From UBA7672 sp965279205 (GTDB taxonomy: Bacteria > Pseudomonadota > Alphaproteobacteria > Caulobacterales > Hyphomonadaceae): 64,000 nucleotides of DNA. Below, one piece after another: positions 16,596 to 26,200 of the stretch. How positions within the stretch are numbered: position 1 is the stretch's first letter; each line of letters starts with the position of its first letter. The position numbers and the translations under genes are program-made. The stretch covers positions 2,914,001-2,978,000 of the forward strand of contig OZ257144.1 of assembly GCA_965279205.1 (NCBI GenBank). The letters run 5' to 3'. The notes under the pieces are model-generated. The model saw only the letters and a program-made list of their open reading frames with translations, made no database searches and was not told the DNA's origin.

Positions 16596-17252
16596 TCAGC
16601 CTCGGAACGTAGGATTTTCTGGATTGACCGGATAGCTCAATCCAGAAAGCCCCGCCGCGAAGACGAAGAGCTGATCTAACGCCGTTGCAACGCTCTCGGA
16701 CGAAACGCCCCCGCAACGGCTAAAGAAGGCCGCGCGATAGACGCCATCGACGATTGCCTCAAGGCTTGTAGCGACACCATCGAAGCAGGCGTCGCGGTGG
16801 GCGTTATAGACAGGCAGTTCACCAAAATCGGAAGTTGCGAGCGTGGATTCGAAATCTGGTAGGTCGTCGGCCCTTAGGGTGTACGCGCCTTGTCGCCACG
16901 GTGTCCTCAAGACTCTGCGTCCGTCTGGAAACACCGTGAGCACAATACTGCCGCTGTGCATCGGCCCCATGAATGGGCCGACCCATCTTTCGCGATAGAC
17001 CCGCGCGCCGGGCGGAGCGCTTAAACGATCCGTCGGCCGAGCCTCGATGAAATCGCAGACATCCTCCAGCGTCACTTCACCGAAGATGTTTGGACATCGT
17101 GCAGACGGAGCAAACTTCGGAAAGGTCTCGCCGACAGCCCTTGGCCCTTCTGCCCCGGTCGTGATCGCGCACCCGCATGTGAAAGCCAGCGCAATCAGGA
17201 CCAGCGGAATTGATGTAGCTTTGCGAGCTGACAATTGGTGTCGCCTCCCCAC
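16596..17252 (-). CDS. Hypothetical lipoprotein
   Basis: The protein is 218 residues. A basic start (MGRRHQLSARKATS) leads into a hydrophobic core, IPLVLIALAFTCGC, with a lipobox ending at the second Cys. The mature part begins AITTGAEGPRAVGE and contains paired cysteines (ARCPNIFGEVTLEDVCDF) that could form a disulfide. It ends with a Cys-containing helix region and LSGLSYPVNPENPT. No family recognised. It is convergent with the TIR-TPR gene, and repeat copy A sits between them. Confidence 0.6.
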   Translation of the reverse strand: MGRRHQLSARKATSIPLVLIALAFTCGCAITTGAEGPRAVGETFPKFAPSARCPNIFGEVTLEDVCDFIEARPTDRLSAPPGARVYRERWVGPFMGPMHSGSIVLTVFPDGRRVLRTPWRQGAYTLRADDLPDFESTLATSDFGELPVYNAHRDACFDGVATSLEAIVDGVYRAAFFSRCGGVSSESVATALDQLFVFAAGLSGLSYPVNPENPTFRG

Positions 17253-17406
17253 CCAACGACGTCACTTTTGCCGACAATCGAGTGACAGAAAAGGGCCAAT
17301 CTTTGCCTCTCCCGATGTGCGGCGCGAAAGGCCGCTTCTCGCCGAAAGCGGGCATTGACAATCTTCGGTGCGCAGCTCTGGGAGGATGAAGATCGCACGT
17401 AGCGCG

Positions 17407-17859
17407 CTAGAGCAGGCAACGCGCCGAAAACACCCTGACAATTCGAGGTTGGAGCAGCAGCGCCGCGAAATCATATTTGCCCTCATTTATTGTTCGAAAA
17501 GCATCTCGACTCACGGTCCCCTCTATCTCCACCAGAGACGCCAAGGCTTCGGACTCTCCCTCGCCGATTTGCTTCTGCTGGACGGTGTCGACATCAGCTA
17601 GCGGAACGCCGATTGATTCAGAGTCGGACACCCCACAGATCACTCTTGCCGGGTTTGCGGGATCGGGGATGCCAGGTCCGAGCGCTGAGTACCAATCGCT
17701 TACCTGCGTAAGAAATCCTATGACCCGAACACGCTTGCCCTCGAAGTCATCTTTGCGGGTGACCAGATCAGACACTGCAATTGCTCGTGACCCATCCAAT
17801 GTTAGCGCCGAGCATCCGCACAAGAAAAGGCCGAGCGCCAAAAGGCAAAACTTCCGCAT
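17407..17859 (-). CDS. Hypothetical lipoprotein, OB-fold-like
   Basis: The protein is 150 residues. ATG at 17859, after a G-rich stretch, starts the lipoprotein signal MRKFCLLALGLFLCGC. The mature part opens ALTLDGSRAIAVSDLVTRKD, followed by DFEGKRVRVIGFLTQVSD. This is the pattern of a small OB-fold domain that starts with a buried V-x-V-x-G strand, as in tRNA-anticodon-like periplasmic lipoproteins. It contains ESALASLVEIEGTVS-type strands later. The long frame upstream to 18081 is not protein-like. No specific function can be assigned. The 251 bp upstream hold only a repeat tail near 18030. Confidence 0.6.
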   Translation of the reverse strand: MRKFCLLALGLFLCGCSALTLDGSRAIAVSDLVTRKDDFEGKRVRVIGFLTQVSDWYSALGPGIPDPANPARVICGVSDSESIGVPLADVDTVQQKQIGEGESEALASLVEIEGTVSRDAFRTINEGKYDFAALLLQPRIVRVFSARCLL

Positions 17860-18110
17860 CGAGCCCCCCCGATTTAGATGCTCAATTTGCATCCCGGAGT
17901 TAGAATAGCCGTGGCGTGTTCGTCTGCAATGGGCCAGCAAAGCCCAGTCCGCCACATTGTTGTCAGCGGCGGGGTAGCTCCAAAGGCGACGTTCGCAACA
18001 GGTGCTTAGGAACGGCGTAGTTTCGCCTCTAAACGGCCGTTCGTAACAATTCCGGTTCGCAGGCCCGCGCGCCCTGCACAAATGGAGAGACTACTCGACG
18101 TACAAACCCC

Positions 18111-19151
18111 TCAGCGCGTCGCAACCTTGGCGGCCTGTCTTTCTGCCAGCCGAGCGCCACCGAGTATGCCGGCCATCGCATAGTTACCTTCGTGGCATGC
18201 GTATTCGTAGACGCGGCCGTCCGGAACGCTGAGCGTGTATTCGGCTTTCCAGGGTTGCGTGTAGTGGTTGGGATCCGTCACTTCGAATTGGTAGAAGATC
18301 TCGGCAGTGCCAACCCGGGTGAAGCGCTCGACGATCTTGCCGTCTTTCGTCAATGGAATTGAACTCTCCGACGCCTGCACGGGATTTACGTTGGCAGTCT
18401 CCATCACGAACGTGTCGCCTTCCCACCAACCTACGGAGTTCCCCAGCCAGGGCGTGATCGCGGGAGGGCGGTGAGCGGTCCGTGCCTCCTTGGCGGTGTC
18501 GAAGATCGGAATGATCCGTGCGTCATGAACCATCTCGATCAGCATGACCATGTGATGCTCAGTCTGCACGAACTGGTACGTGTTGTTGTAGACCGAACCC
18601 AGCATGCCTGGCCCGCCAGTATTGCCGAAACCGATAAGGCACCGCTCTCTCAGTGGTAGATCTTCGGGACCCTGATAGTCACCTTTGCCACTTGCATATT
18701 CCTGACCGATCTGGCGCTGAACCACGGTGCTGGCTATCCGGTCACGGTAAGGAATCTTGCCATCTGATGGCTCGACAATGCCAGAGGCTCTGATCTCGCC
18801 CTTAACGACCGAATAGTGATCGCCCGGGTCCAGCCAGAAGGCGTTGTACCCTCCCGGATCGCTTGTCTTCGGAGGGGCGGGTGCGTTGGGATCGGTGCGC
18901 TTGCTGTCCGCGGCCCGGAATGCTGCGGTGCGGCCTGCGAGCTTGTCGGCCTCCTCACGCGAGAGAACAAGGCCGGGTTGGCTACTTGGCCGCTCAAGCG
19001 GGGTGAGGGTGCGGCTCGTCCATGTCCCCGTCAGGTCGGCCTTGCCGTTCGGCGCTCGCGGGACCTCCTGGGCACTAGCCCACCCGACGGTCGCGACAAG
19101 TGCGCCAGAGAGCATGACAACAAATCGAGACAGTGCGTACGCGCCAGCCAT
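18111..19151 (-). CDS. Exported protein of the CHEGNYAM family (paralog 1)
   Basis: The protein is 346 residues. ATG at 19151 follows GGGAG and begins a Sec signal ending GWASAQ. The mature protein has GKADLTGTWTSRTLTPLERP, YNAFWLDPGDHYSVV, LRERCLIGFGNTGGPGM, YNNTYQFVQTEHHMVMLIEM, VHDARIIPIF, WWEGDTFVMETANVNP and YEYACHEGNYAMAGIL. This whole pattern recurs in the genes ending at 49459 and 52652, and in a divergent form at 33163. The family is periplasmic and expanded in Caulobacter and sphingomonad-like bacteria. I know of no experimentally proven activity. The two cysteines (RCL and YACHEG) are conserved among paralogs. Confidence 0.75.
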   Translation of the reverse strand: MAGAYALSRFVVMLSGALVATVGWASAQEVPRAPNGKADLTGTWTSRTLTPLERPSSQPGLVLSREEADKLAGRTAAFRAADSKRTDPNAPAPPKTSDPGGYNAFWLDPGDHYSVVKGEIRASGIVEPSDGKIPYRDRIASTVVQRQIGQEYASGKGDYQGPEDLPLRERCLIGFGNTGGPGMLGSVYNNTYQFVQTEHHMVMLIEMVHDARIIPIFDTAKEARTAHRPPAITPWLGNSVGWWEGDTFVMETANVNPVQASESSIPLTKDGKIVERFTRVGTAEIFYQFEVTDPNHYTQPWKAEYTLSVPDGRVYEYACHEGNYAMAGILGGARLAERQAAKVATR

Positions 19152-19299
19152 CGTTTTCTCCCTCACGTTCTTATTGTTTCTAGTTCCCGGATCGTACACC
19201 ACCTCCGAGTGTTCGGAACAGCCCGCCCCTGGACGCTGCAAAAAAGGTCCGGCGACCAAGCGGCTGCTTTGACCCCAGCGTTCGATGATGCCGCATGGG

Positions 19300-19388
19300 T
19301 CCCGAGTTGGCCGGAGCACGGATTGTGGCGATCCGGCTGACTCGCCCAAGAGCTGACAGTCATCTTGCCGTGACGAACCCGGCGGCTT
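19300..19388 (+). repeat. Island intergenic repeat, copy B (shortened)
   Basis: TTGTGGCGATCCGGCTGACT, CCCAAGAGCTGACAGTCATC and GACGAACCCGGCGGC align with copy A. The last third of the unit is missing. Confidence 0.7.
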
Positions 19389-19390
19389 CC

Positions 19391-19588
19391 TCACTTGGCC
19401 TCGAACTTGAGCTTGGGCATGAGCCGGAAGCGAGTCTGGCGCCAAGCGAAGTCAACACCGACGTCTAGCAAAGCATCGGAACGTCCGCACGGGCACGCGA
19501 ACTCCGTCACCGACACGACCCGATAGGTCTCGCCAGCAATGAGGGGTACCGGCTCGCCGGAGCCGACATCATAGCTCATGGCCTTCAT
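19391..19588 (-). CDS. Small hypothetical protein with CPC motif
   Basis: The frame is 65 residues: MKAMSYDVGSGEPVPLIAGE, then YRVVSVTEFACPCGRSDALL, then a basic beta-rich end with RLMPKLKFEAK. The spaced Cys-Pro-Cys could bind metal. A ribosome-like AAGGG precedes the ATG. No family recognised. Its stop touches repeat copy B. It may be real, but the evidence is limited to composition and a plausible start. Confidence 0.4.
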   Translation of the reverse strand: MKAMSYDVGSGEPVPLIAGETYRVVSVTEFACPCGRSDALLDVGVDFAWRQTRFRLMPKLKFEAK

Positions 19589-19669
19589 CCCTTACGGTGA
19601 CGGGTAGGATAGACTCGGGACGGCAAGCAACGAACGCCATATGCCTCTCAAGCGACGCAAGGCGTCGAT

Positions 19670-21445
19670 TTACCGGGCCAATGCGAACACATGGATGGCG
19701 GGCGCGCCGGTTGGCGGCGTGACAGGCGAGCCGCGGTTGCGACGGAATTCCTGGTAGCGCCCTGACATGGCCCCGATGTGATAGTTCCCCATGCCGGTGA
19801 CGACCGCCACATACTGCGTCTGGCCGACGCTGTAGGTGATGACGCTCGAACTCGGGTTGTCGTCTAGCGGAGCGCTCCACAGCAGTTTTCCATCGCGATC
19901 GTCGAACGCCTTCAGCGCCGGATCGAGGTCGCCGATGAACACCACGCCGCCGGCCGTCGCCAGTGCCGATGTCGATATGGGCGCGACCAGATCATGCCGC
20001 CAGGCGAGCTTGCGCCCGCTGATGTCCATCGCCTGCAGACGGCCCATCTTACCGTCCGACACCGCATCCGGGTGCTCCGCATTGGTCAACCTGGCGCCGG
20101 GGGCGCTCAAGAGCGGCGAACCTTCCGTGCTCATCCGGCTGCACCATTCTGTCAGCGGCAGATAGAGCATGCCTGTGACTGGGCTGAAGGATGTCGGCGG
20201 CCATGCGCGTGCGCCGGATGGGCTTGGGCAGTAGACGGTCGGCCGCGCTGGGTCGGGCAGTTTTGCAGGATCGATCGTCTTTCTGCCTGTTGCCGGGTCG
20301 ATTGCGGTGATGATGTTCTGCGTGCCGGCGTCGATTGAGAACAGATAGGCGCCCGTCGCTGCATCGAGGGCGTCGAGAACGCCCATCTTGCCCACGTTCA
20401 TCACGACCCTGCGGTTCTGCCCGCCGACGCGAACTGTCGCCAAGGTCCGCTCGAAAGCCCAGTCGAGGTCCCACTGATCGTTGGGCACATGCTGATAATA
20501 CCACCTCAGCTTCCCGGTGTTCGCATCGAGAGCGATCGTTGCGTTGGTGTAGAGCGCGTCGTTGGTCACGCCGGGCTTCGATGAGGGTTTCAGCAGGGGC
20601 GCGGTGTCATATGTGGCCCCCGCGCCGAAGTAGACGAGGTTGAGGTCGGGGTCCCATGTTCCCTGGTCCCAGACAGAGCCGCCCGTACGCTTCTCCACCG
20701 GCAGGTCGTTCCATGTGTTGCCACCGGGCCCATCGGGACGGGCGGTCGTGTGGAACCGCCACACTTCGTTTCCAGTGTTTATGTCGAGAGCGACGATGAA
20801 GCCGCCGCCCGGGCCGGAGCTGGAGGTAACGCCCTGGATCACCTTGTCGCCGACCGTCACCGGTGCACTGCGCAGGTTGAAGGCCGCGCGATTGGTCGCT
20901 GGCGCGCTGAGCGCGATGGTGTGATCCCACGCCTTTTCACCGGTGCGAGCATCGAGGGCAATCACGTGCAGATCCGAGGTCGGGGCGAACACGCGCTCGC
21001 CTGAGAAGCTGAGACCCATTTTCTGGGTCGAGGGTATGCCCTGCGCCAACGTATGTGCATGACGCCACAGCTCGGTTCCGGTCCTGGCGTCCAGCGCCAG
21101 CACCGTGTCCGGCGCCGTATGCAGGAACATCACGCCGTCGTGCACCACCGGCGTCGGCATCGAGAGCCCGCCGGCGAGCGGGACGCGCCAGGCCGGCGCT
21201 AGGTTCTTCACCGTGTCGCGGTCAATGCGCTTTAACGGGCTGAAGTTCTGTCCATCGTAGGTGCGCCCCCATTGCAGCCAGTCCCCCGTCGCCGGGGCCT
21301 GCAGCATGGCTGGCGTAACCGGACGCATATTGCCAAGCAGCACTTCAGGAGTGGAGGGGGTCGCATCTGGCACAGGCGCCTGCGCGCAGGCGCCTAGCGC
21401 CATCGTCAGCAGGACTCCAACATACAGTTTTGCCCGCACGCGCAT
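19670..21445 (-). CDS. Divergent PQQ-dependent alcohol dehydrogenase-like lipoprotein
   Basis: Quinoprotein alcohol dehydrogenases are periplasmic eight-bladed propellers that oxidise alcohols with PQQ. The protein is 591 residues, the usual length. It has a lipoprotein signal, MRVRAKLYVGVLLTMALGAC, then GDWLQWGRTYDGQNFSPLKR. Repeated propeller blades follow, with the form ALDARTGTELWRHA and ALDANTGKLRWYYQ. The catalytic region reads PNDQWDLDW. The two Asp separated by one residue fit the lanthanide-using type rather than the calcium type; this is inference. The vicinal Cys pair of classical enzymes is not seen. No dedicated cytochrome or PQQ synthesis gene is nearby. Confidence 0.8.
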   Translation of the reverse strand: MRVRAKLYVGVLLTMALGACAQAPVPDATPSTPEVLLGNMRPVTPAMLQAPATGDWLQWGRTYDGQNFSPLKRIDRDTVKNLAPAWRVPLAGGLSMPTPVVHDGVMFLHTAPDTVLALDARTGTELWRHAHTLAQGIPSTQKMGLSFSGERVFAPTSDLHVIALDARTGEKAWDHTIALSAPATNRAAFNLRSAPVTVGDKVIQGVTSSSGPGGGFIVALDINTGNEVWRFHTTARPDGPGGNTWNDLPVEKRTGGSVWDQGTWDPDLNLVYFGAGATYDTAPLLKPSSKPGVTNDALYTNATIALDANTGKLRWYYQHVPNDQWDLDWAFERTLATVRVGGQNRRVVMNVGKMGVLDALDAATGAYLFSIDAGTQNIITAIDPATGRKTIDPAKLPDPARPTVYCPSPSGARAWPPTSFSPVTGMLYLPLTEWCSRMSTEGSPLLSAPGARLTNAEHPDAVSDGKMGRLQAMDISGRKLAWRHDLVAPISTSALATAGGVVFIGDLDPALKAFDDRDGKLLWSAPLDDNPSSSVITYSVGQTQYVAVVTGMGNYHIGAMSGRYQEFRRNRGSPVTPPTGAPAIHVFALAR

Positions 21446-21625
21446 TGCCGTCCCCTTTGTTCAACGCCTTCACCGAGGCGATCGCGTCACTCTAGATGAC
21501 GCTCGCGGCAGAGAAAGCCCTGCCGCTGCGATAGGGGCATGCTGCTGCGCCGGCGCCGCAGCGGCCTGGGACTGCCCGGCCGGCGGCCGGCTGACGCGAA
21601 GCTCGGCCGACGTGGATGGCCGGAA

Positions 21626-21740
21626 AGGGTACCGAGGTCGCCAACGCGCGGGTTGCGGCGATACAACTGAGTCAGCCAAGAGCGGCCAGTCATCCACGCC
21701 CTAGCGAAGCCGGCGGTGCGCCTCAAAGAAGACATTCGCC
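21626..21740 (+). repeat. Island intergenic repeat, copy C (diverged)
   Basis: Aligned landmarks are GGGTACCGAGGTCGCC, TGCGGCGATACAACTGAGTC, GCCAAGAGCGGCCAGTCATC, GCCCTAGCG and AAGAAGACATTCGCC. Confidence 0.65.
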
Positions 21741-21814
21741 ATCCCACCTGCGCCAGCCAAAAGGTGTACCTGCGCCTGCGCAATCCTGTCACTGCGCTTC
21801 GCTAGATTCCAGAA

Positions 21815-21839
21815 GCTGAGGCGCCGCGCGCGCCTCAGC
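21815..21839. repeat. Perfect 10-bp hairpin
   Basis: GCTGAGGCGC, loop CGCGC, GCGCCTCAGC. No T-run follows on either strand, so it is not a standard terminator. It lies upstream of nothing obvious and downstream of the hydrolase gene. Confidence 0.4.
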
Positions 21840-21967
21840 GAGCGAAATCGTGTCAGTACGAATGTAATGACACGCCAGCAAAAGCGTCTTGCCGCTCGCG
21901 TCGATGATCCACTCGCCTGCTGCGAGGACCATCACCGGTCTGCCGGGCGCGCGAGTAAGTATGACGG

Positions 21968-22861
21968 CTAGTGGCGGTCGGCGCGCTGGGACAACTCGAT
22001 GATGGCGTCTAGGATTACGTCGGGACGATCGCGCACCACGTCGTGGGAACTGCGATCAGCGGCGACAAGCCTTCTGTTTCCGGCGCCACGCGCGAACTGC
22101 GCGTGCGCATCTTTCCACCACCGCGCATCTACCTCGGACTCAAACGGCGGGCGCTCCGCCGCGATCACTGTCGCCGGCACTGAGCTCGGCCAAACCATTT
22201 TATGAAATGCCCGCGACGTTTCCACGAAAGATTCCGACAGAGCCAAGAGCTGGCGTCCCTGGGGTGTGGGAGGCGCGGCGCGGAGCTCGACCAAGACCGG
22301 TGCGTAGATGGCCTGCGCGCGCGATATGAAATCCTCTGTGTAAACATCCGGCACGTTGGCATCGACGAGCACGCCCCCCGTAAACCAGTCCGGGTGGCGA
22401 CCAACGAGGGCGGTTGCGATCTCGCCAGCAAGCGAATGCGACACCAAGATCACATTCCGGGTCGCATGCAGTTTCTCTAATCCATGCTCCAGATCGCGCG
22501 TTGCTTCGTTGAGGTCCCATGGACCAGGCGCCTCATCGCTCTGCCCCATCCCGGCGCGATCATATGTGATAATTGTCGCGCCAGTGCGCTGAGACAGTGT
22601 TGGGACGAAATCGTTCCAGTAAGAAGCGTCGAGGCCGCCGCCGGCATCGAGCACAATATATGTGTCATTGCCGGGTTTGCCCGGCGTGACATGAAACGCG
22701 AGATTGCGATCGCCGCGCTTGATAAGCTGCGCGGATGTAGATGACGCCGACGTTTCTGGTATCTGCGAACACGCCGCCAGCACCGGCGCGAGCGATAGCG
22801 TCAAACCAAGGCAAAGCGTCACCAATCGCACCTTCTTCAATCCCTCTCGGCTGTCCAACAC
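21968..22861 (-). CDS. Alpha/beta hydrolase lipoprotein
   Basis: The protein is up to 297 residues. A lipoprotein signal (VRLVTLCLGLTLSLAPVLAA, then Cys) is followed by the alpha/beta hydrolase core. It has an oxyanion-type LDAGGGLDASYWNDFVPTL, then TYDRAGMGQSDEAPG, then the nucleophile elbow VSHSLAGE, then GGVLVDANVP and a C-terminal SSHDVV with the His. The active-site triad is thus complete in outline. The first codon is GTG or TTG; GTG at the start of VRLVTL, with GAGAGGG upstream, suits the signal best. The substrate is unknown. It is monocistronic by spacing. Confidence 0.8.
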   Translation of the reverse strand: MLDSREGLKKVRLVTLCLGLTLSLAPVLAACSQIPETSASSTSAQLIKRGDRNLAFHVTPGKPGNDTYIVLDAGGGLDASYWNDFVPTLSQRTGATIITYDRAGMGQSDEAPGPWDLNEATRDLEHGLEKLHATRNVILVSHSLAGEIATALVGRHPDWFTGGVLVDANVPDVYTEDFISRAQAIYAPVLVELRAAPPTPQGRQLLALSESFVETSRAFHKMVWPSSVPATVIAAERPPFESEVDARWWKDAHAQFARGAGNRRLVAADRSSHDVVRDRPDVILDAIIELSQRADRH

Positions 22862-23272
22862 ACCTGCGTTGAATCACTTACTCGTTCCGGTTCAAAAAAA
22901 AAGCGATAGGCAGATCGCCCAACGGCCTTCTACAAACTTGGTTTGCTGGGTGTCTGTTTAGGGCCCCGAGGTCGTCGTAACCCCGAATGTGGCGAAACGG
23001 CTGGATCGCCCAACTGCTGCCAGTCATCCTGCCCTCGCGGACCCGGCCGGACGTCGCCTCTAAGCGGTCGTACTCCCTAGCAATCGAAACTGACTCAAAA
23101 GCGGCAGATCACGCCCCTCGCCTTCCCCGTAACGGACGGTAGGGTGGCGCAGAAAACCGCCTAGCCGATGGCGACAACAAGTCCTCGAAGCTGAAAAGCT
23201 TCTCTTCAGCTTTGGTCTGACAGCACCCGCCGAGCTATTGAACGAGAATGAAGCTGCTGCTGGGTTTCGGGG
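22862..23272. other. 411-bp intergenic stretch holding repeat copy D
   Basis: Apart from the repeat at 22951-23070 I see no gene or tRNA. A short A-rich run lies at about 22895. Confidence 0.5.
22951..23070 (+). repeat. Island intergenic repeat, copy D
   Basis: Landmarks are TGTTTAGGGCCCCGAGGTCG, AATGTGGCGAAACGGCTGGA, GCCAGTCATCCTGCCCTCG, GACCCGGCCGGACGTCGCCT and CTAAGCGGTCG. It is close to copy A over its whole length. Confidence 0.75.
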
Positions 23273-26200
23273 CTAGCGAGCGATCCCGGATCCCCGCACA
23301 GCAAGCAGTTGACGATCATGGGTAGCGATGACGACACTCAACTCCCCCGTTCCCGTCAGGTCGGCGACCACCGGGTCACCCTCGATCAGCGGATCGGTTT
23401 CGTCCTTGTCGCGCAGTTCTTCGCGCCGGATCAGGGCGCCGGTTTCGGCTTCGAGAAAAAGAAGGGTTCCATCAACGGTCGCGCAGACAATCAGGTTGCG
23501 CCCCGCGGGCGAGTTCCACAGAACTGGACTGGCGCTCACCACCACGGCGTCGTCCGTTGTCCATGCGATCGCTCCAGTATCGAGATCATAGGCAACCAAC
23601 CCAAGCGCTCCTTGCGGAGCATACACCAGCATTCTCTTGTCTAGCTGCAAGGCAATAGGCGATCCTGCGGGCTTAATAGCGCCTTCTCGAGATTGCGACA
23701 CCCACAAAACCTTGCCCGTCTGGGCGTCTAGAACATGAAGGCCCCCGACAAGGTCGGTGACCGCAATCCGCGCACCGGTCTTGCCGCCTATCACTGTCGG
23801 CGATGTCCATCCTCCAGGTCCAATGGACTGTTTCCACAAGAGATTGCCGTCCGCTCCGCGCAGTGCGTAGATATATCCATCAAAGCTGGAGACAAGCACG
23901 TCCGGTTTACCGTCACCGTCGATGTCGCCTGCCGAAACCGCGCCCAGGACTGGGCCAGCCGTCGAAAAACGCCAGATGACCTCTCCTGTCTTGCCGTCGG
24001 CCAAGGCAATCAGCTGGGCATCCCATGCACTGAACGCGACATCGGGCCGCCCAATGCCTCGAAAATCGGCAATCACTGGGGTGGACGACAGCCAACCGTC
24101 TACCGCGACGGGCAGTGCGCTAAGCAACCGGCCATCGGTTGGATTGTAACTCAGAATGAAGGTACCGCGCGCGTCGCCGTGACCGAGGCCGATTGCGACA
24201 AACTCCTGAATCCCATTGCCGTCGAGATCCCCAACAGCAACGCCACGATTTGGCGCGATTTCGTCGGTGGCGGACCAAAGCACCGTTCCTGTCACGCCGT
24301 CAAAAGCACGCAGTTTGGCACGGCCGTCCCACTCTCCCACTTCTGCGACAACGGACCCGCCATTCGGCCCTAGCAAGACCGCAGGGCTTGCCTGAAGCGG
24401 CTTTGCGGAACGCGCAAGCCACAGGCGCCGGGGACCATGCACTAGGCCAATCGCCCCGCCATGACTCTGCAACACGATGTCTCGCGCCAGGCCGCCGCCC
24501 GGCGATCGCACCAGCGCTACCGGAGCCAGGTTTGATGTACCCAGCCGAAGCTTCCAGAGCAGGGTGCCGGATTCATTAAGGCAAATCAGTCCCTCCCCCT
24601 CAACGGTCGCGAGAACCTGGTTGCCGCCATCGCCGCTCCATGAGCCAGCGAGAACGCCTGCGACGACACCCTCATGGCGCCATCGAACAATGCCGGTTTG
24701 AGCCTCCACCGCCGCGATGGCGCTGGCGCTGCCCAGCAATAGTGCGTTTCCTTGGCGCACAGCTGACCCGCTCGAGGTTCGCAAAGGGCGAAATCCTTTG
24801 GGAGCGGTCCAGAGAGGGACGCCGTCCGCTATGCGAACGGTCACAGTCCCAAGTTCGCTTTGGTAGTCCAGAAGAAGCGACGGTCCATCCCTGGGGCCCG
24901 CATCCAGCCATAGTGGCGCGCTCCTGAGTGGTCCTGCAATTGTCCCGCTCGCCACGATGTTTCCCAACTCTGGGTCAATCAGCCGCCATTGGTTATCGTT
25001 CCAGAGAAGGGCGCGGTCTGCCTCAGGCGACACAAATTGGGCCGCCCAGCCCTTCCCCCGAAAAAGAGACTTTGTTTGACCCGCGTCTCCCGAGGCGGAG
25101 AGAGATAGTAATCGCAAATCGCCGCCAACGGATCGAAGCGCTGCATAGAGCCTCATTCCGCCTCTCTTCGTCAGCGCCAACGATGGCGGCGAAGTCAGGG
25201 GTTCTTTAGATAGCTCCAGCGCGGTCTTAAAATTTCCCGATGCCGCATCAAAGAGATAGACCTTTCCGTCCCGCCCAGCCAAACCCAGCACGTCGCCATC
25301 CGGCCCTGAAAAGGCGATCGAAGCCATGGCCCCGTCGGCGGGAAATCTTGCGCTGGAAGGAACCTTCGCCGTCCAGAAGGAGGCAGGATCCTCCGACGGA
25401 ATGACAACGGCTTCGGGCGCTAGACCGGCGGGCTCTATGGCCGAAACAAAAAAGCGGCGAGGGCCGTCCCCCAGGCGGAGTTCATCAAAACTCCGATGTT
25501 CTCCCCGCGGCGTCGGAATCGCGGCAATGACTCTTCCTTGCATCGCGCTCCACATCGAGAGCTGGGTAAGTTCATTGTTGACCAGAATAACGTCGTCAGC
25601 TGTTTCGATGACGCCGAAGGAGCCCTGCAGATCCGAAGACCGATAAGGCTGCGCCTCCCAGCCAGGCTCCAATGAAAAACGTGTACTGGCCGTCCGTTGC
25701 CGGTCGATGCGTACTTGCCTCTCAAGCTCAAAATGATCCGGCGCAGCGGCGGTCACTAGGTGTGTTCCGGTCGCTAGTTTCAAACCTTTGATTTTTGAAC
25801 CTAGCTCAGCGCCGTCAACCGATATGGAGGAGTTGGCCGGCTCACTTTCAGCCGTGAGCTCGCCTCGATCGTAGAGCTCCCACGCCCGCAATCCGCCAGC
25901 CCCAACCACCATCGCCAAGAGCGCGCACACCGCCAGCCACCGGCGCCTGCGACGGCCATCATCACGTCGTCTTATTGCATCGTAGCTTACGCCAAGAAGG
26001 CCCGCGACGAGCTTTAGCTTGGTATTGTAACGACCATCGCCGTGCGGACGCGCATCCGCCGCGATCGGTTCAGTCGGACTATCTGATAGTGCCTTTGTTT
26101 CCGGATCAAACCGAAATCTGAGTGCATGTGGGAAACACTCAATCTCGGGATCGACACCTGCCTTGGAGGAAGCGTTCGGCTCGCCGTCGATTATGACCGC

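Larger units (their letters stand above)
21446..21967. other. 522-bp intergenic stretch with repeat copy C and a hairpin
   Basis: It holds repeat copy C (21626-21740) and a 25-bp hairpin (21815-21839). It also holds a short minus-strand frame (about 21780-21940) that reads MVLAAGEWIIDASGKTLLLA and CHYIRTDTISLAEA. That fragment has protein-like composition but no match I know, and it is too short to call a gene. Confidence 0.4.
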
